Numbered from the stretch's first letter, positions 11,340 to 39,356 are shown. The stretch: DNA of 64,000 nt from Ursus arctos (GCF_023065955.2 NW_026623008.1:26005001-26069000); one strand, 5' to 3'. Translations and numbers: made by a program. The notes: a model not told the origin generated them from the letters alone.

Positions 11340-11960
11340 CGAATCCAGGAAAGCTAACCGCCTCGCTTGAACTCTGAGGCCATCCCACGTCGCCCCTGCC
11401 TTTAAGGGTCCAAATTTGGGGCCATCTAGCATAGCGTCTCAGGTCAGACGCTGAGCAGCGCTAAGGGCTCTCCCCGCCCTCCGGAGCTAAGGGAAAGTGG
11501 GCCCCGCCCGGCCAGCTGCGCTGCGCATGCTCGGCCGCAGAGCCCGGCGGGAAAGGGGCGGGCCTGCGTGACCGTTTGGCGTCGAAGTTCCTTTGAGACT
11601 CCTCGTGCGGCCAGCATCCCTGAGAGAAATTAGTAAGCCCCTTACGCGGCCGTGGTGTCGGTGTTTATTCCTGCGCCTTACCGGAAAGGGGCAGAGAGTT
11701 TCGCCTGTCGGAGGGAGGATGAAGCGTCGTCGGGTCGGGCCGAGGTCCTAGAGACGGGTCTCTGCGTGCGGATTCCGCCATGTGAGGGTCGGGAACTCGG
11801 GGTCAGGCCCCCGGATTGTGTTTGTCGTCTCCTTTAACCTTGTCGGCAGAGTCGGGGGATCCTTGCCCCGGTTTCCAGCGTTTCTAGCGTTTCTCGCGTT
11901 TCTCGCCGCCTGCTGCGCCTACGCCGTAACTGGGCTTGCAAGTTTTTGGTCTCTATCCGC
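11340..11960 (+). promoter_or_regulatory. ZMYM1: CpG-island promoter of ZMYM1
   Basis: The sequence changes abruptly from AT-rich repeats to GC-rich, CpG-dense DNA with no transposable elements inside. Visible motifs are an NRF1-like TGCGCATGC at 11522-11530, an E2F-like GGCGGGAAA near 11547-11555 and an Sp1-type GGGGCGGG near 11555-11562. I see no TATA box. This is the usual architecture of a broadly expressed promoter. It lies about 8 kb upstream of the first ZMYM1 coding exon and on the correct side of it, so I assign it to that gene. The transcription start and first splice donor cannot be fixed from sequence; the start is probably near 11,560-11,640. In human, ZMYM6 lies upstream in the opposite orientation, but no exon of it is seen here. 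Confidence 0.75.
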
Positions 11961-13125
11961 GGTCTCTTTTTAAACCATTTGATCATACTTGTGTAGCTCT
12001 TCCTTCATTAAGCAGTAGTGTTTTTATAAGCAACTTTAAAAAAAAAATCATGGAAGTCCTTTTGCAATTAGATGTGTACACGGAGTCTCAGCTAAAAGAT
12101 TAAATAGTACAAAAGTTTGATTCGATGTATTCGGACTTGAAATTGGGATTAGATGAAGGTGCAATCTTTATCACTTTATTTTAGTATATTGCTTTAGCGT
12201 CCAGGGTTGGTAGTATCTTGGTTTACATGGACTAGTGTTTGCAAACGGTATCTTCCAGCTTTCTCAGGGTGCAATTTCAGAAACAGTTGGACCACTGATA
12301 ACACCTGACAGTAACTGGTATTCCTCATCACAAATATACAAGACGAGAAGCCTTTAAAATTTATAACAAGAACTATATTACATTTAGTCCTTGCAGTTCA
12401 GGACTCATCAGTTTGCCTTTAACTCTTAGGATGAGGCAACAGCATTAGGGGAGTAGATGCCCTTGCTAAAATGGTGCATATACAAGTCAGAAGCCAAACA
12501 GGACAGGTGAAAAGCTGTAGCCTTCCTCAGCAGTGACACAGCTATGGGGAATTGCACTGTATTCACCTAGATGGCAGGAAAGCTATTTTCTGAAGGTCAG
12601 TGTTAATCTAGCACAAATTAATGCTTTGGACTTCTCCAAAATACTTAATATTTGGTATACTACAGTTAACTGTTTATCTCATGATTTTATTATTTTTAAA
12701 GTAATTTTTTAAAAAACAAAATATGAATGAAATGTTTGCTGAACCCCAAAAGCTTCTGATTAACAAGAGTAAACATGCTGTCTCCAGCCTGGAATATTCT
12801 TTCATCATTGCTTTGTAGGCACTTTACCATTTTCTCTTCCCTCATTGCTTCTTTTTACTTTGCATATGTTTATATTGTTACAGTTATCCTGTGCTAGCAG
12901 GGTATTATAGAGTGTTGGGACATTCTAATTATTCCTCTAATTCTAGTATGTAGGCATTTCATAAATAGTGGCTCCCCATTGCCTGTGGAACTAAGCATGG
13001 ACATTTTAGTTTGGTTTAAAATGCCTTTAACCTTGTGCCTCCAGCCTTTCTGTCAAACCAGTAAAAGAGCTTGCAGAACACAAGTGAATATAGAACATAT
13101 TTTTGCAAAAGTGTAATGTATAAGG
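11961..13125. other. 5' intron sequence without recognised element
   Basis: AT-rich and without long frames. Probable first intron of ZMYM1; a further non-coding exon may be hidden here. Confidence 0.4.
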
Positions 13126-13532
13126 AAGTGGCTATAATGCACAGAAGTAAAAAGTTAGAGTATACCTGCTTCTGGATACATTAGTCACTTTACTTTTGCT
13201 TGTGACCATAACAATTACTTTAGCTTTATAGTAAGTCCTCCAACTTTTTTCTTTTTTGAGATTGTTTTAGCTATTCTAGGTTTTGTATACGTTCCACATA
13301 CATTAGAATCACCTTGCAAATTCCACAAAAACTGAGATTTTGATCTTTAGCTCAATTTGGGGAAAACTGATAGTATCAAGTCAATCAAAGAGCATGCTAT
13401 GTTTCTCTATGTATTAATTTCTCTTAGCACTCTTTTGTTTTCAGTGTAGAGATCTTGACGTATTTCATTAGATATATTCATATATTTGATGTTTTGTGAT
13501 GCTTTAGAAAATGGTTGTTTTAAAGTTTTTTG

Positions 13533-13740
13533 GGGGGACACCTGCGTGGCTCAGTCGATTAAGCGTCTGCCTGCGGCTCCGGTCATGATCCCAGGGTCCT
13601 GGGATCAAGCCCCAAATCAGGCTCTTTGCTCAGTGGGGAGCCTGCTTCTTCCTCTGTCTGCTTCTCCCCCTGCTTGTGTGCACTCACTCACTCTAGCTCT
13701 CTCTCTCTCTCTGACAAATAAATAAAATATTTTTAAAAAT
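13533..13740 (+). mobile_element. tRNA-derived carnivore SINE
   Basis: GGGGACACCTGCGTGGCTCAG-like head and AAATAAATAAAAT tail. Confidence 0.9.
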
Positions 13741-13925
13741 AAAATTTTTATTTAATTGTTCTAGTAAAAAATGGTCTTTGAATACTGACCTTCCTAAATT
13801 TACTTAATAATGTAGTAACTACTTGGAGATCCTTTTGGATTTCAATGTATACAACACGTCATCTATAAATAATGACAATTTTACTTCTTCCTTTTCAAGA
13901 TTTCTGTTTTTTTTCTTGCATTATT

Positions 13926-14701
13926 TTTTTAATGTTTTTTTATTATGTTAGTCACCATACAGTACATCCCTGGTTTCTGATGCAAAGTTCGATGATTCTT
14001 TAGTTGCGTATAACACCCAGTGCACCATGCAATACGTGCCCTCCTTACTACCCATCACCAGTCTATCCCATTCCCCCACCCCCCTCCCCTCTGAAGCCCT
14101 CGGTTTGTTTCCCAGAGTCCATAGTTTCTCATGCTTCATTCCCCCTTCTGATTACCCCCCCTTTCTTTATCCCTTTCTTCCCCTACCGATCTTCCTAGTT
14201 CTTATGTTCCATAGATGAGAGAAGTCATATGATAATTCTTTCTCTGCTTGACTTATTTCACTTAGCATTATCTCCTCCAGTGCCGTCCATGTTGCAGCAA
14301 ATGTTGAGAACTCGTTCTGATAGCTGAGTAATATTCCATTGTATATATGGACCACAGCTTCTTAATCCAGTCATCTGTTGAAGGGCATCTCGGTTCCTTC
14401 CACGATTTAGCTATTGTGGACAATGCTGCTATGAACATTGGGGTGCATATGGCCCTTCTCTTCACTACGTCTGTATCTTTGGGGTAAATACCCAGTATTG
14501 CAATGGCTGGGTCATAGGGTAGCTCAATTTTTAACTTTTTAAGGGACCTCCACACTGTTTTCCAGAGTGGCTGCACCAACCTGCATTCCCACCAACAATG
14601 TAGGAGGGATCCCCTTTCTCCACATCTTCTCCAGCAATTGGTGTTTCCTGCCTTGTTAATTTTTGCCATTCTAACTGGCGTAAGGTGGTATCTTAGTGCG
14701 G
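13926..14701 (-). mobile_element. Young 5'-truncated LINE-1, antisense
   Basis: Target duplication TTTTCTTGCATTATT at 13911-13925 and 14703-14717. On the minus strand the upper part encodes the C-terminal end of L1 ORF2 ([16 protein letters not shown]..., [13 protein letters not shown]) with frameshifts before the stop; the lower part is the 3' UTR and T-rich tail. The clean duplication and good coding match make it much younger than the L1 around it. Confidence 0.92.
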
Positions 14702-15879
14702 TTTTTCTTGCATTATTAACCTGACTAGAACCTCTGGAACAATGGTGAAGTGGTGAGAGAAATTTTTAAATATTGATGTTGTATTATCCTATGATCCTTC
14801 TAAGTTCACTTATTCGAGTATTGTGCTGGGAGGAGAGAAGATATTCCTTAGGGTTTTCTAAGTACACCATCGCGCTCTATACAAATAAAAGCAGTTTGTT
14901 TACTTCTCCTTCCCAGTTTTTACACCAAATTTCCATTGAGTCTTTCACTTTAACTTAAAGAATTTTCTTTAGCACTTCTACAGTATAGGTTTGTTTGTGA
15001 TAAATCCTCATTCTCATTTATCTGAATATGTGCTGATTTCACCTTTATTTTTGAAGGATATTTTTACTGACTAGAGAATTTTAGGTAGTTTTTTCTTCCC
15101 CCAGCACCTTAAAGATACTCCATTGGCTTCTGGCCTTCATTGTTGCTGACAAGAAAACAGCCTTTATTCTAATTTTTGTTCTCCTGTATGTTAAGTCTTT
15201 TTTCTTTAGCTGCTTTTAAGATTTTTTTTAACCTTTAGTTTTCACCAGTGTGACTATGATGTGGGTAGTTGTGTTTTCCTTTTATATTTACCTTGGTTGT
15301 TACTCATAGAGCTTCTTGAATTTGTGTGGTTTGATATTTTTCTTCATTTTGGGGAAATTGTCTAGCCAGTAGTTCTTCAAATACTGCTTCTGTTGCATTG
15401 TCTGTTTTTTCTCTTATTGGGACTCTGTTTACATCTGTGTTAGACCTTTTTGCCTTCTTCCAGCTGTTGCTCACCTTATTTGTATTTTTATCCTTACATG
15501 TTATCAGTCTGAACTGCTTTCTACTATTGATATAAAATGTATCCTAAATCTCCCTATTTTATTTTCCAATTCTCAAATTTCCATGATTTTTTAAAAATTA
15601 TTCCAGGACTGCTAAACTTCTCCATCTTTTTCTCTGTTTTCTCAAATGTATCACAGTCAGCCTGATAATACCAATATGGGTTACCTATAGGTCTGTTCTA
15701 TTGTCCTTTTTTCTTTTCTCCTTTTTCTTTTCATTGGTTTTCAGTCAGTCTTATTTGTGTTTTTTTGTTGGGATGTACCCATAAATTTTTATTGTATTAT
15801 GGATGAAAAAATTTAAAGACTCTAGGTGCACTTCCTGCAGAGAGGGCTGTTTCCCGTAGGCAGACAGATAGTTCTAACA

Positions 15880-15891
15880 GACACACACTCC

Positions 15892-15924
<33 letters not shown>

Positions 15925-15925
15925 A
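15880..15925. repeat. (CT)n/(TA)n microsatellite
   Basis: CT units pass directly into TA units. Confidence 0.85.
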
Positions 15926-16481
15926 TATTTTTTTTCCTAACAGATTATATTGATCCTTTTGAGGGTTAGTGTTACGCTTATTAGGGCTGATTTATTTTGG
16001 TTTGCCCTTTCTTCTAGGGAGTGGTCTTTTCTCCTGCAGAGTGACCCTTACTCCTAGCACATGGTCCGCTAGAGTCTCAGCTGCAAGTCCAGATGTTTAC
16101 CAGATCCCCTCTACCTTTGCTGGGCTTAAATTTCAACTTTGGTCTTAGCTTTGCAAAGCTACTGTCATCTCTGTTCATCCGTTTTGACTCAACCTTCCGT
16201 TTTCTGCTAGATTTTTTAGCGTCCATACTCTGTAGATGTACATTTGGAAGTCAGCTAATAAGTGGAGGATGGGATATTTGTATGCAAATTGGGAGGCTTG
16301 TTTCTTCTTGGTTCCCACCTCTCCTTTGTGCCTCAAGACTGCTTTGGCCACCCAGAACTCCCATCTCCTTAGCTCAGTGTGCTGCTGTTTTCTGCTTGGC
16401 TTTTTTCTTCTATTCTGTCATGAAAAGTGCCCTCAAGGGTAAAGCCTGTTAATTTTATCTGTTGTGCCTAGATTTATCATC

Positions 16482-16564
16482 TCTTCTTTTTTTTAAGTTA
16501 TCTCTACAGCCATGACCCCTGAGATAGGTGTTTTGTGCTCTGCCAACTGAACCAGCCAGGCACC
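16482..16564 (-). mobile_element. Short old tRNA-derived SINE, antisense
   Basis: Target duplication CCTAGATTTATCA on both sides (about 16468 and 16565). Only about 83 bp, lacking the middle region. Confidence 0.75.
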
Positions 16565-16582
16565 CCTAGATTTATCAGTCTT

Positions 16583-16769
16583 TTTTTTTTTTTAAGATTT
16601 TATTTATTTATTTGTCAGAGAGAGTGAGAGCATAAGCAGGGGAAGCAGCAGGCAGAAGGAGAAGCAGGCTCCCCGCTGAGCAAGGAGCCCAATGTGGGAC
16701 TCAATCCCAGGACCCTGAGATCATGGCCTGAGCCCAAGACACAACCAACTGAGCCACCCAGGCATCCCA
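16583..16769 (-). mobile_element. tRNA-derived carnivore SINE, antisense
   Basis: Target duplication TATCAGTCTT at 16573-16582 and 16770-16779. It landed within 20 bp of the preceding SINE, in the same orientation. Confidence 0.92.
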
Positions 16770-17069
16770 TATCAGTCTTATTTTAATTCTTGCCATTCTG
16801 ATAAAATTTGGAGCTGAGTTGGTTTAGAAGGCGAGTAGGGTTTGAATAAGCAAAAGTGACTTTACAGATAGAACAGTATGAGCACAGTATAGTGGGGAAG
16901 AATTAAAAGATTAAAGTGAAGCAATATGAAGCATCAATATGGTACTAATTTTCCAAGAGAAAAGCACATACGTTCTGGAGATCTGTTTGTGTGTCTCGAA
17001 ATAACTCCTGATAGCTTGCAATTTCTTTGCAGTCTCATGTTTTACTTTAAAAATTAATATGAATTTTGA

Positions 17070-17260
17070 GGGGCGCCTGGGTGGTTCACTCCGATAATCG
17101 GCTACCCTCAGCTCAGGTCATGATTGGGATCAAGCCCAGGTCAGGCTCCCTGCTCAGCCTCTGCCTGCTGCTCCCCCTGCTTGTGTGTGGGTGCGCGCTC
17201 TCCTCTCTCACTCTCTTTCTCTCTCTCTCTCTCGGTGTCAAATAAATAAAATCTTTTAAC
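17070..17260 (+). mobile_element. tRNA-derived carnivore SINE (first of a tandem pair)
   Basis: Target duplication AAAATTAAT(AT)G near 17050 and 17261. Confidence 0.9.
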
Positions 17261-17272
17261 AAAATTAATGTG

Positions 17273-17465
17273 GGTGCCTGGGTGGCTCAGTCATTGTCTG
17301 CCTTCGTCTCGGGTCATGATCTCAGGGTCCTAGGATGGAGCCCCACATCAGGCTCCCTGCCTAGCAGGGAGCCTGCTTCTCCCTCTCCCACTCCCCCCGC
17401 TTGTGTTCCCTCTCTCTCTGTCAAATAAATAAAATCTTTTTTAAAAAAATAAATAAAATAAAAAT
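17273..17465 (+). mobile_element. tRNA-derived carnivore SINE (second of a tandem pair)
   Basis: It inserted into the right target duplication of the first copy; GTGTGAATTTTG after it repeats the ATGAATTTTG before the pair. Confidence 0.88.
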
Positions 17466-17658
17466 AGTGTGAATTTTGTTTTCTGGTCCATGATATATCC
17501 CTCTTTGGTTTAAATTAAAATGTTTTAATTGGTTATTACCAAGTAGTATTAACCAGCAGGAACATGTGCCACATTTATCCTACGACTATTAATACTTTCC
17601 GTCATACATGGTTTATCCCCAGGAAGGATAGGTGTTGGCTATATAAAAAAGAGGTTTC

Positions 17659-17780
17659 AGGGCGCCTACCTGGTTCAGTTGGAGGAGCATGCAGCTCTTG
17701 ATGTCAGGGTCCTGAGTTCAAGCCCCATGCATGCTCCGACTGAGCCAACCAAGGACACCAAAAATAAAATCTTAAAAAAA
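17659..17780 (+). mobile_element. Short variant tRNA-derived SINE
   Basis: GGGCGCCTACCTGGTTCAG head, tRNA-like body, no CT-rich middle. Target duplication AAAAAAGAGGTTTC on both sides. Confidence 0.82.
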
Positions 17781-17799
17781 AAAAAAAGAGGTTTCTAGG

Positions 17800-18340
17800 A
17801 CTTATTTTACTCTAATATGCATCTTGTTGGAAAAAGAAATACTGGATTTGTTATCCATATATGTTTTTTGTTCTTTTTCCTTTTCTAATAGCTAAAGAAA
17901 TGTTATATACTGTTTTCCCTGCTTCAGAAACATATTTTGGATTAATTAATTACACTTTTAAGGTGCTTTCCATTATTTGCCTATTGGTGTGATGACTGCC
18001 ACATTTGAAGGGATTCCAAGATGCAAACGCTCATGGATGCTTTGTTTTTAATTGATTTTTAGACTTGCATATTTTCTTTCAGGTGAATGACAGTCTAGTA
18101 GTTAATTTCCTGTGAGTTTTGCTTTGCTGGTTGTGTGTGATGCTCAAACGGGCTGGGCAGAGGCCATATGAGCTTTTATTGCACATCACAGTCTGGCCTT
18201 ATTCATTGAAGTTTCTGCTTTGGGGTAGGGACTTTCAGTAAAAGCTACCAGAAAAGTGGGGAAAGAACCAAAGATGAGAGAAAAGAAGATACAAGGAACC
18301 AGTCTGTCCTGGAAAAAGAGGCATTGGGGCTGAGCAATCA
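17800..18340. other. Intron sequence without recognised element
   Basis: No long frames or clear repeats. Confidence 0.4.
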
Positions 18341-18354
18341 AAAGGCACTTGTAG

Positions 18355-18546
18355 GGACGCTTGGGTGGCTCGGTCAGTTAAGCATCTGCCTTCGGCTCAG
18401 GTCATGATCTCAGGGTCCTGGGATCTAGCCCCATGTCTGGCTCCCTGCTCAGGCCTGCTTCTCCCTCTACCTCTGTTTCTCCCACCTGCTGGTGCGCACA
18501 CAGGATCTCTCTCAAATAAATGAAAATCTTTAAAAAAAAAAAAAAA
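18355..18546 (+). mobile_element. tRNA-derived carnivore SINE
   Basis: Target duplication AAAGGCACTTGTAG / AAAGCCCCTTGTAG at 18341-18354 and 18547-18560. Confidence 0.92.
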
Positions 18547-18560
18547 AAAGCCCCTTGTAG

Positions 18561-19074
18561 TTCCTTAAAAGCTATAAAATGGAATTATTTTTTAAGCCTG
18601 AACGTGCAACAATCTTTTATATTTTAATTTGGATTTTAACTATCTTATCTATAATTACCAAAAAGGAATTCATGGGGGGGGGCAGGCATGAGGTGTAAAT
18701 GGAAAATAGATTCAAAACCTATTTAGAAGGTATACTTGATCCACTTTAGTGATTAGATGTGGGAACTTTGAGAGAAGAGGAATTTAGGATTACCCCTAGA
18801 TTTCTGGTTTGGGAAATTGGGTATATAGGATAGTACATTTTACCAAGAAAGAGAACGTGTGTAAAGCAGGCTTATAGGAATAATATAAGAATATAGTTTT
18901 AAATCTCTTGAATTGGAGGGACCTGTGGAGCATCCAAGTGGAGATATTTAGTAGGCAATAGATATATGGGCTGCAGCTCAGAAATATGGGGGAAAATCAG
19001 CCTATAAATTATAGTTGAATTCAAGGTTGTGCCCACAGAACAAGTGAGAAAGTCCTGTGGAATTGTGCTTTGGA
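18561..19074. other. Intron sequence without recognised element
   Basis: No long frames or clear repeats. Confidence 0.4.
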
Positions 19075-19090
19075 GGAACACAAATATTTT

Positions 19091-19258
19091 TATTTTTTAA
19101 AGATTTTATTTATTTGAGAGAGAGCACGAGCTTGGAGTAGGGGGGCTACAGAGGAAGAAGCAGAACAGAGAGCTCAACTCGGGGCTCTATCCTAGGACCC
19201 GGGATCATGACTTGAGCCGAAGGCAGATGCTTAACTAACTAAGCCACCCAGGCGTTCC
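19091..19258 (-). mobile_element. tRNA-derived carnivore SINE, antisense
   Basis: Target duplication GGAACACAAATATTTT at 19075-19090 and 19259-19274. Confidence 0.93.
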
Positions 19259-19313
19259 GGAACACAAATATTTTAGAAGCAGGTGAAATAAATGTTTGAA
19301 AAGAAGACTGGCA

Positions 19314-19514
19314 GGCGTGCCTGGGTGGCTCAGTCGTTAAGCGTCTGCCTTCGGCTCAGGGCGTGATCCCAGTGTTCTGGGATGGAGCCCTGCATCAGGC
19401 TCCTCCTCTGAGAGCCTGCTTCTTCCTCTCCCACTCCCCTTGCTTGTGTTACCTCTCTCGCTGGCTGTCTCTCTGTCTGTCAAATAAATAAATAAAATCT
19501 AAAAAAAAAAAAAA
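19314..19514 (+). mobile_element. tRNA-derived carnivore SINE
   Basis: Target duplication AAGACTGGCA at 19304-19313 and 19515-19524. Confidence 0.93.
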
Positions 19515-19524
19515 AAGACTGGCA

Positions 19525-35737
<16,213 letters not shown>

Positions 35738-36137
35738 CACTTGCTTGAATTTACCTAAAAGAACTTTGTTTTTCTGCTGTAATATTTGTTTTTATTTCAA
35801 TATTTTACCTCCTAAGAAAAAAATTTTTTTCATCAGAACATGTAACATTCACTTGATTCAAAATCAAAAAACAGACTGAAAAGGGAAAAGTCTCCTTCCC
35901 CTTTTTAGTACCCAGTTCTCCCTCCCTGTAGTGTTATCTGTTTCTTTAATATCCTCCTGAAGATATTTTTCACAGATAGTACTCTGCAGTGCACACCATT
36001 CTTCAGCTTGTCCACTTAGCATATTTTTGAGATTGTCTATATCAGTACATAAAGAGTTTCTTGATTTTTTTTACAACTGCATAAAATTTCATTGTATAAA
36101 TGTACCGTAATATATTTGAGCAGTCCCTAACAATAAA
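35738..36137 (+). other. ZMYM1: ZMYM1 3' UTR, with candidate polyadenylation signal
   Basis: After the stop codon the first AATAAA hexamer I find is at 36132-36137. It lies inside an old antisense LINE-1 remnant, so the 3' end may be repeat-derived. The true cleavage site cannot be set from sequence. Confidence 0.35.
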
Positions 36138-36430
36138 CATTTCGATTCTTTCCAGTTTTTTGCTATTGTAAATAATCCTGCATTTAATAACCTTGTACAT
36201 AAGTCATATTGCACATGAGTGAGTTACTGTAAGATAAAATTTTAAATTTGAATTACTAGGTCAGAAGATTTATGCATTTTTATTCTTGATAGATACTGGC
36301 AAATTGCCTTCTATAAGGATTATCCCCATTTACAGTCCCACCACCCATGTGTGAGATTGCCTATTTCCTTGAATCTTTATAAACAATGTTCTGAAACATT
36401 GTGATCTTTGCCAGTCTGGTATAAATCCCA
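35880..36430 (-). mobile_element. Old LINE-1 (or HAL1-like) remnant, antisense
   Basis: TTCATTGTATAAATGTACCG, TTTTTGCTATTGTAAATAAT and GGCAAATTGCCTTCTATAAGG are typical antisense motifs. Confidence 0.6.
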
Positions 36431-36469
36431 GTGGAATTTTGTATTTTCATGTAAGAATAAGGTTGGGTA

Positions 36470-36669
36470 GGGGCGCCTGGGTGAATGAGTCAGTTAAGCA
36501 GATACCTTCGGCTCAGGTCATGATCCCAGGGTCCTGGGATCGAGTTCCGCATCGGGCTCCTTGCTCAGCAGGGAGCCTCCCTTCTCCCTCTGCCTGCCGC
36601 TCCCCCTGCTTGTGCGTGCTCTTTCTCTCTCTCTCTGACAAATGAATAAATAAAATCTTTAAAAAAAAA
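36470..36669 (+). mobile_element. tRNA-derived carnivore SINE
   Basis: Target duplication around AATAAGGTTGGGTA / TAGTAAGGTTGGTTA. Confidence 0.9.
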
Positions 36670-36903
36670 ATAGTAAGGTTGGTTATCTACTTGAGCTATT
36701 TGTATTTCCTCTTCCTGTGAACTGTCACGTTTAAGCATGACGGTGGTTTGGGTTGACACAAGTAGATGATGCAATCTGAATTCTTAATCTACTTTATGAA
36801 AATATGACTAAATAACCCAAAAAGAAAAGACTTTTTCTATCATTATACTTTAGAAAGGTTCAGGTGATAAAGGAAAATCTGTCCCTCAGAGACTTGCAAG
36901 AAT

Positions 36904-37037
36904 TTAGGGGGAGAGGGAGAGAGAATGTCAAGCAAACTCCCCACTGAGCAGAGAGCCCAATGCGGGGCTCTATCCCAGGACCCTCGGATCTTGAGCTGAA
37001 GGTAGTCACTTAACCGACTGAGCCACCCAGGCACCCT
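36904..37037 (-). mobile_element. Partial tRNA-derived SINE, antisense
   Basis: Starts inside the purine-rich middle; T tail missing. Ends CCACCCAGGCACCC. Confidence 0.85.
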
Positions 37038-37199
37038 TATACATGGATTTCTAGTCTGTTATTTTAGCTGCTGAATAATGCCCCGTTATATGAATATACA
37101 TGTTCATCCTTTCTCTATTTAAATGGACATTTTATACTCTTTGATTTTGCACTTTTATAATACTCCATTGAACATTTTTATATATAGTATGCATTTGCA

Positions 37200-37345
37200 C
37201 GTTGAACAAATATTTTTGAGCAAGTACTATATACTAGACACTATTCTAGCTGCTGGAGACCCAGCAGAGAATAAAATAACGCCCTGACTCCAGTGAAACT
37301 TAGCTTTCTAATGTGGTTATCCAAGAAAGATATTAGAAGAGGTTG
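37200..37345 (+). repeat. L2-like ancient LINE fragment
   Basis: GAGCAAGTACTATATACTAGACACTATTCTAG then GAGACCCAGCAGAGAATAAAA is the decayed L2 3' motif (shown in parts). Confidence 0.5.
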
Positions 37346-38010
37346 CTCACCAGTTCTTTATGTAGATAGATGATAATACAGAAAAGAATATAGGCTGCAC
37401 TAAGATAAAAGATGAGCCTTTGGAAGCTGTGGCCAGTAAAGGCCTCACCCAACCCCTTATCCCTGACATATCAGTTGGGAAGGTCTGCTCTAGGGTGCTT
37501 ACCTAGAAGTAGACTTGATGGGTAAAGGCAATGTTCATTTTCCACTTTAATTAAACCTCAGTTGTATATTTTTTTCTTCCCACCATTATCTGAGTGTCTG
37601 TTGGTTCACACATCCTTACCAACATTTGGTATTATCATTTTACTCTTTTTTTTTTTTAATTCATTGATTTCTACTTAAAAAAAAAAATAGAAGGCAGTTA
37701 GTTAACCACTAGTATTGAATGCTTCTTATATGTATTTTCATTCTTTTCTATTTTGTAATGAAAATGCTTAGTGCTATGAACTTTCCTCTGAAGTCACCTT
37801 TGTCTACCATGTGTTTTTCTCATTTTCATCATTTTCTAGCTGTTCACAGTTATAGTTTCTATATTGTCATGGAACCAGGAATTAATTTCAAAAGGCTGGG
37901 TTTTTTTTTCTTTTTTAATATTCAAATGTTTTGTTTTTTACTCTTTTTTTTTTCCCTATAAAGTCAGTAACATAAGTCCTAGACCTGAAAAAGAAAGCTA
38001 GAGTAATTAA
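37346..38010. other. Intergenic sequence without recognised element
   Basis: Several T-tracts; no gene. Confidence 0.4.
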
Positions 38011-38019
38011 AACAGCCAT

Positions 38020-38235
38020 CTTGGTTGAATACCTACTATGTAATGTAGTACTTTGTTCAGTGCTTTACATACGCTATTTCATTTAGATCTCTCAGTGACC
38101 TATTATTTTACACAGGAAACAAAGACACGGAGGTTATGGATCACACCATAAAAGATGAACGCAGGATTTGTATCCAGGCAGTGTTGACTCCAAAGCCCAT
38201 GCTCTCAGTCACCGTGCTCTACTAACTCTTACGCA
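38020..38235 (+). repeat. MIR/L2-like ancient repeat
   Basis: ATACCTACTATGTAATGTAG, CAGTGCTTTACATACGCTAT, then CAGGCAGTGTTGACTCCAAA and a CTCTACTAAC end: a well-preserved mammalian repeat layout. Confidence 0.55.
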
Positions 38236-38994
38236 AACTTACCAGAAATAGTCCCAAATAAAAGATTAACTACCAGAAGTGCATTAAAGAAAAGAAGATC
38301 ACAGAAATAGCAGTATAGTTTTTTAATTTCCCCAAATCCATTGAAGCAGAAATCCATGCACAACATCTACAGCAAATCTTGGTGACAGCATATCCCCATG
38401 GTCCCAAAATAAGATTAGGTAGTGACAAACTCAAAAGCAATCCATAAAACCTGAATGGTATTGACTGTTTAGAAAGGCATGAAAGAAAAGCAGTGGGACA
38501 TCTGATACCTTTTGAGAATTAAGAGATCTCCCAAATCAACAGGTTTCCACTAGAAAGCGTGGCAGGCTAATTTGGAAACAACAGCCCAGACAGAAGGTAC
38601 CTACAGATGTCAGTTAGCTGGTGAATTTGAGGGGACTGTGCTAAGTTCTGAAGATGCTGGAGTAGTCTAGGTCCTTATGAACTTTTTTTTTTTTTTTTTT
38701 TGGTCCTTATGAACTCTTGAAACTAACAAATATAAGCTTTATTCCCAAACAGCTCAATTAAGGAGAAACTGCTGGCTGTGGACACCAAATTGATCAGGAC
38801 AGGGATAGTAGGGACAAAGGAAAAACAATGTAGAGATTAAAATGGAGAGAATCAGAAGAAGCAGAATCTCAATGTGAGGTATGGAATTTCATGAGCCTTG
38901 AGGCCAGAAAAGTTATTTTTGTCCTTCCTACCTCCTAAAAGTACAGGAAAATGTATTTCACATAGAAGTGAACAACAGAATTGTAGAATGTAAT
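38236..38994. other. Intergenic sequence without recognised gene
   Basis: No long frames; holds the tail-only insertion at 38670. Confidence 0.4.
38670..38715 (-). mobile_element. Tail-only retroinsertion (poly-T between direct repeats)
   Basis: GGTCCTTATGAACT occurs at 38670-38683 and again at 38702-38715, with only T residues between. This is what an L1-driven insertion truncated to its poly(A) tail would leave. Confidence 0.85.
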
Positions 38995-39011
38995 AAAAAA
39001 TTGAGAACAGA

Positions 39012-39157
39012 TGGGTGCCTGGGTGACTCAGGTCATGATCCTGGAGTCCTGGGATTGAGTCCCACATCAGGCTCCCTGCTCAGTGGGAGGTCTGCTTCAC
39101 ACTCTGACCCTCACCCCACTTGTGCTGTCTCTCAAATAAATAAAGTCTTCATAAAAA
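39012..39157 (+). mobile_element. tRNA-derived carnivore SINE with internal deletion
   Basis: The head passes from GGTGACTCAG directly into GTCATGATCC, so about 30 bp are missing. Target duplication AAAAAATTGAGAACAGA on both sides. Confidence 0.9.
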
Positions 39158-39356
39158 AAAAAATTGAGAACAGAGTTATCCTTACAAAACATAAAAATTG
39201 TTTTAAACTAAGCTGTAAGAATTTAAGAAAACGATGAAAGCTATAAATGAATTAGAAAAGCTCAGATAAGTGGATGAAAAATTTTAAAAGATCAGTGACA
39301 ATTCAGCAAAGCATTAGAAATTAAAGGGAAGAAAAATCACTTTAAAACTGAAAACT

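Larger units (their letters stand above)
13130..16430 (-). mobile_element. Old LINE-1, antisense, split by a younger LINE-1 and a SINE
   Basis: Antisense L1 motifs are TTTTGAGATTGTTTTAGCTATTC..., ATAAATAATGACAATTTTACT..., and, after the insertions, ACCTGACTAGAACCTCTGG. The part beyond 14,950 (ACTATGATGTGGGTAGTTG..., GTAGTTCTTCAAATACTGC) matches a common L1M segment. Limits are approximate. Confidence 0.6.
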
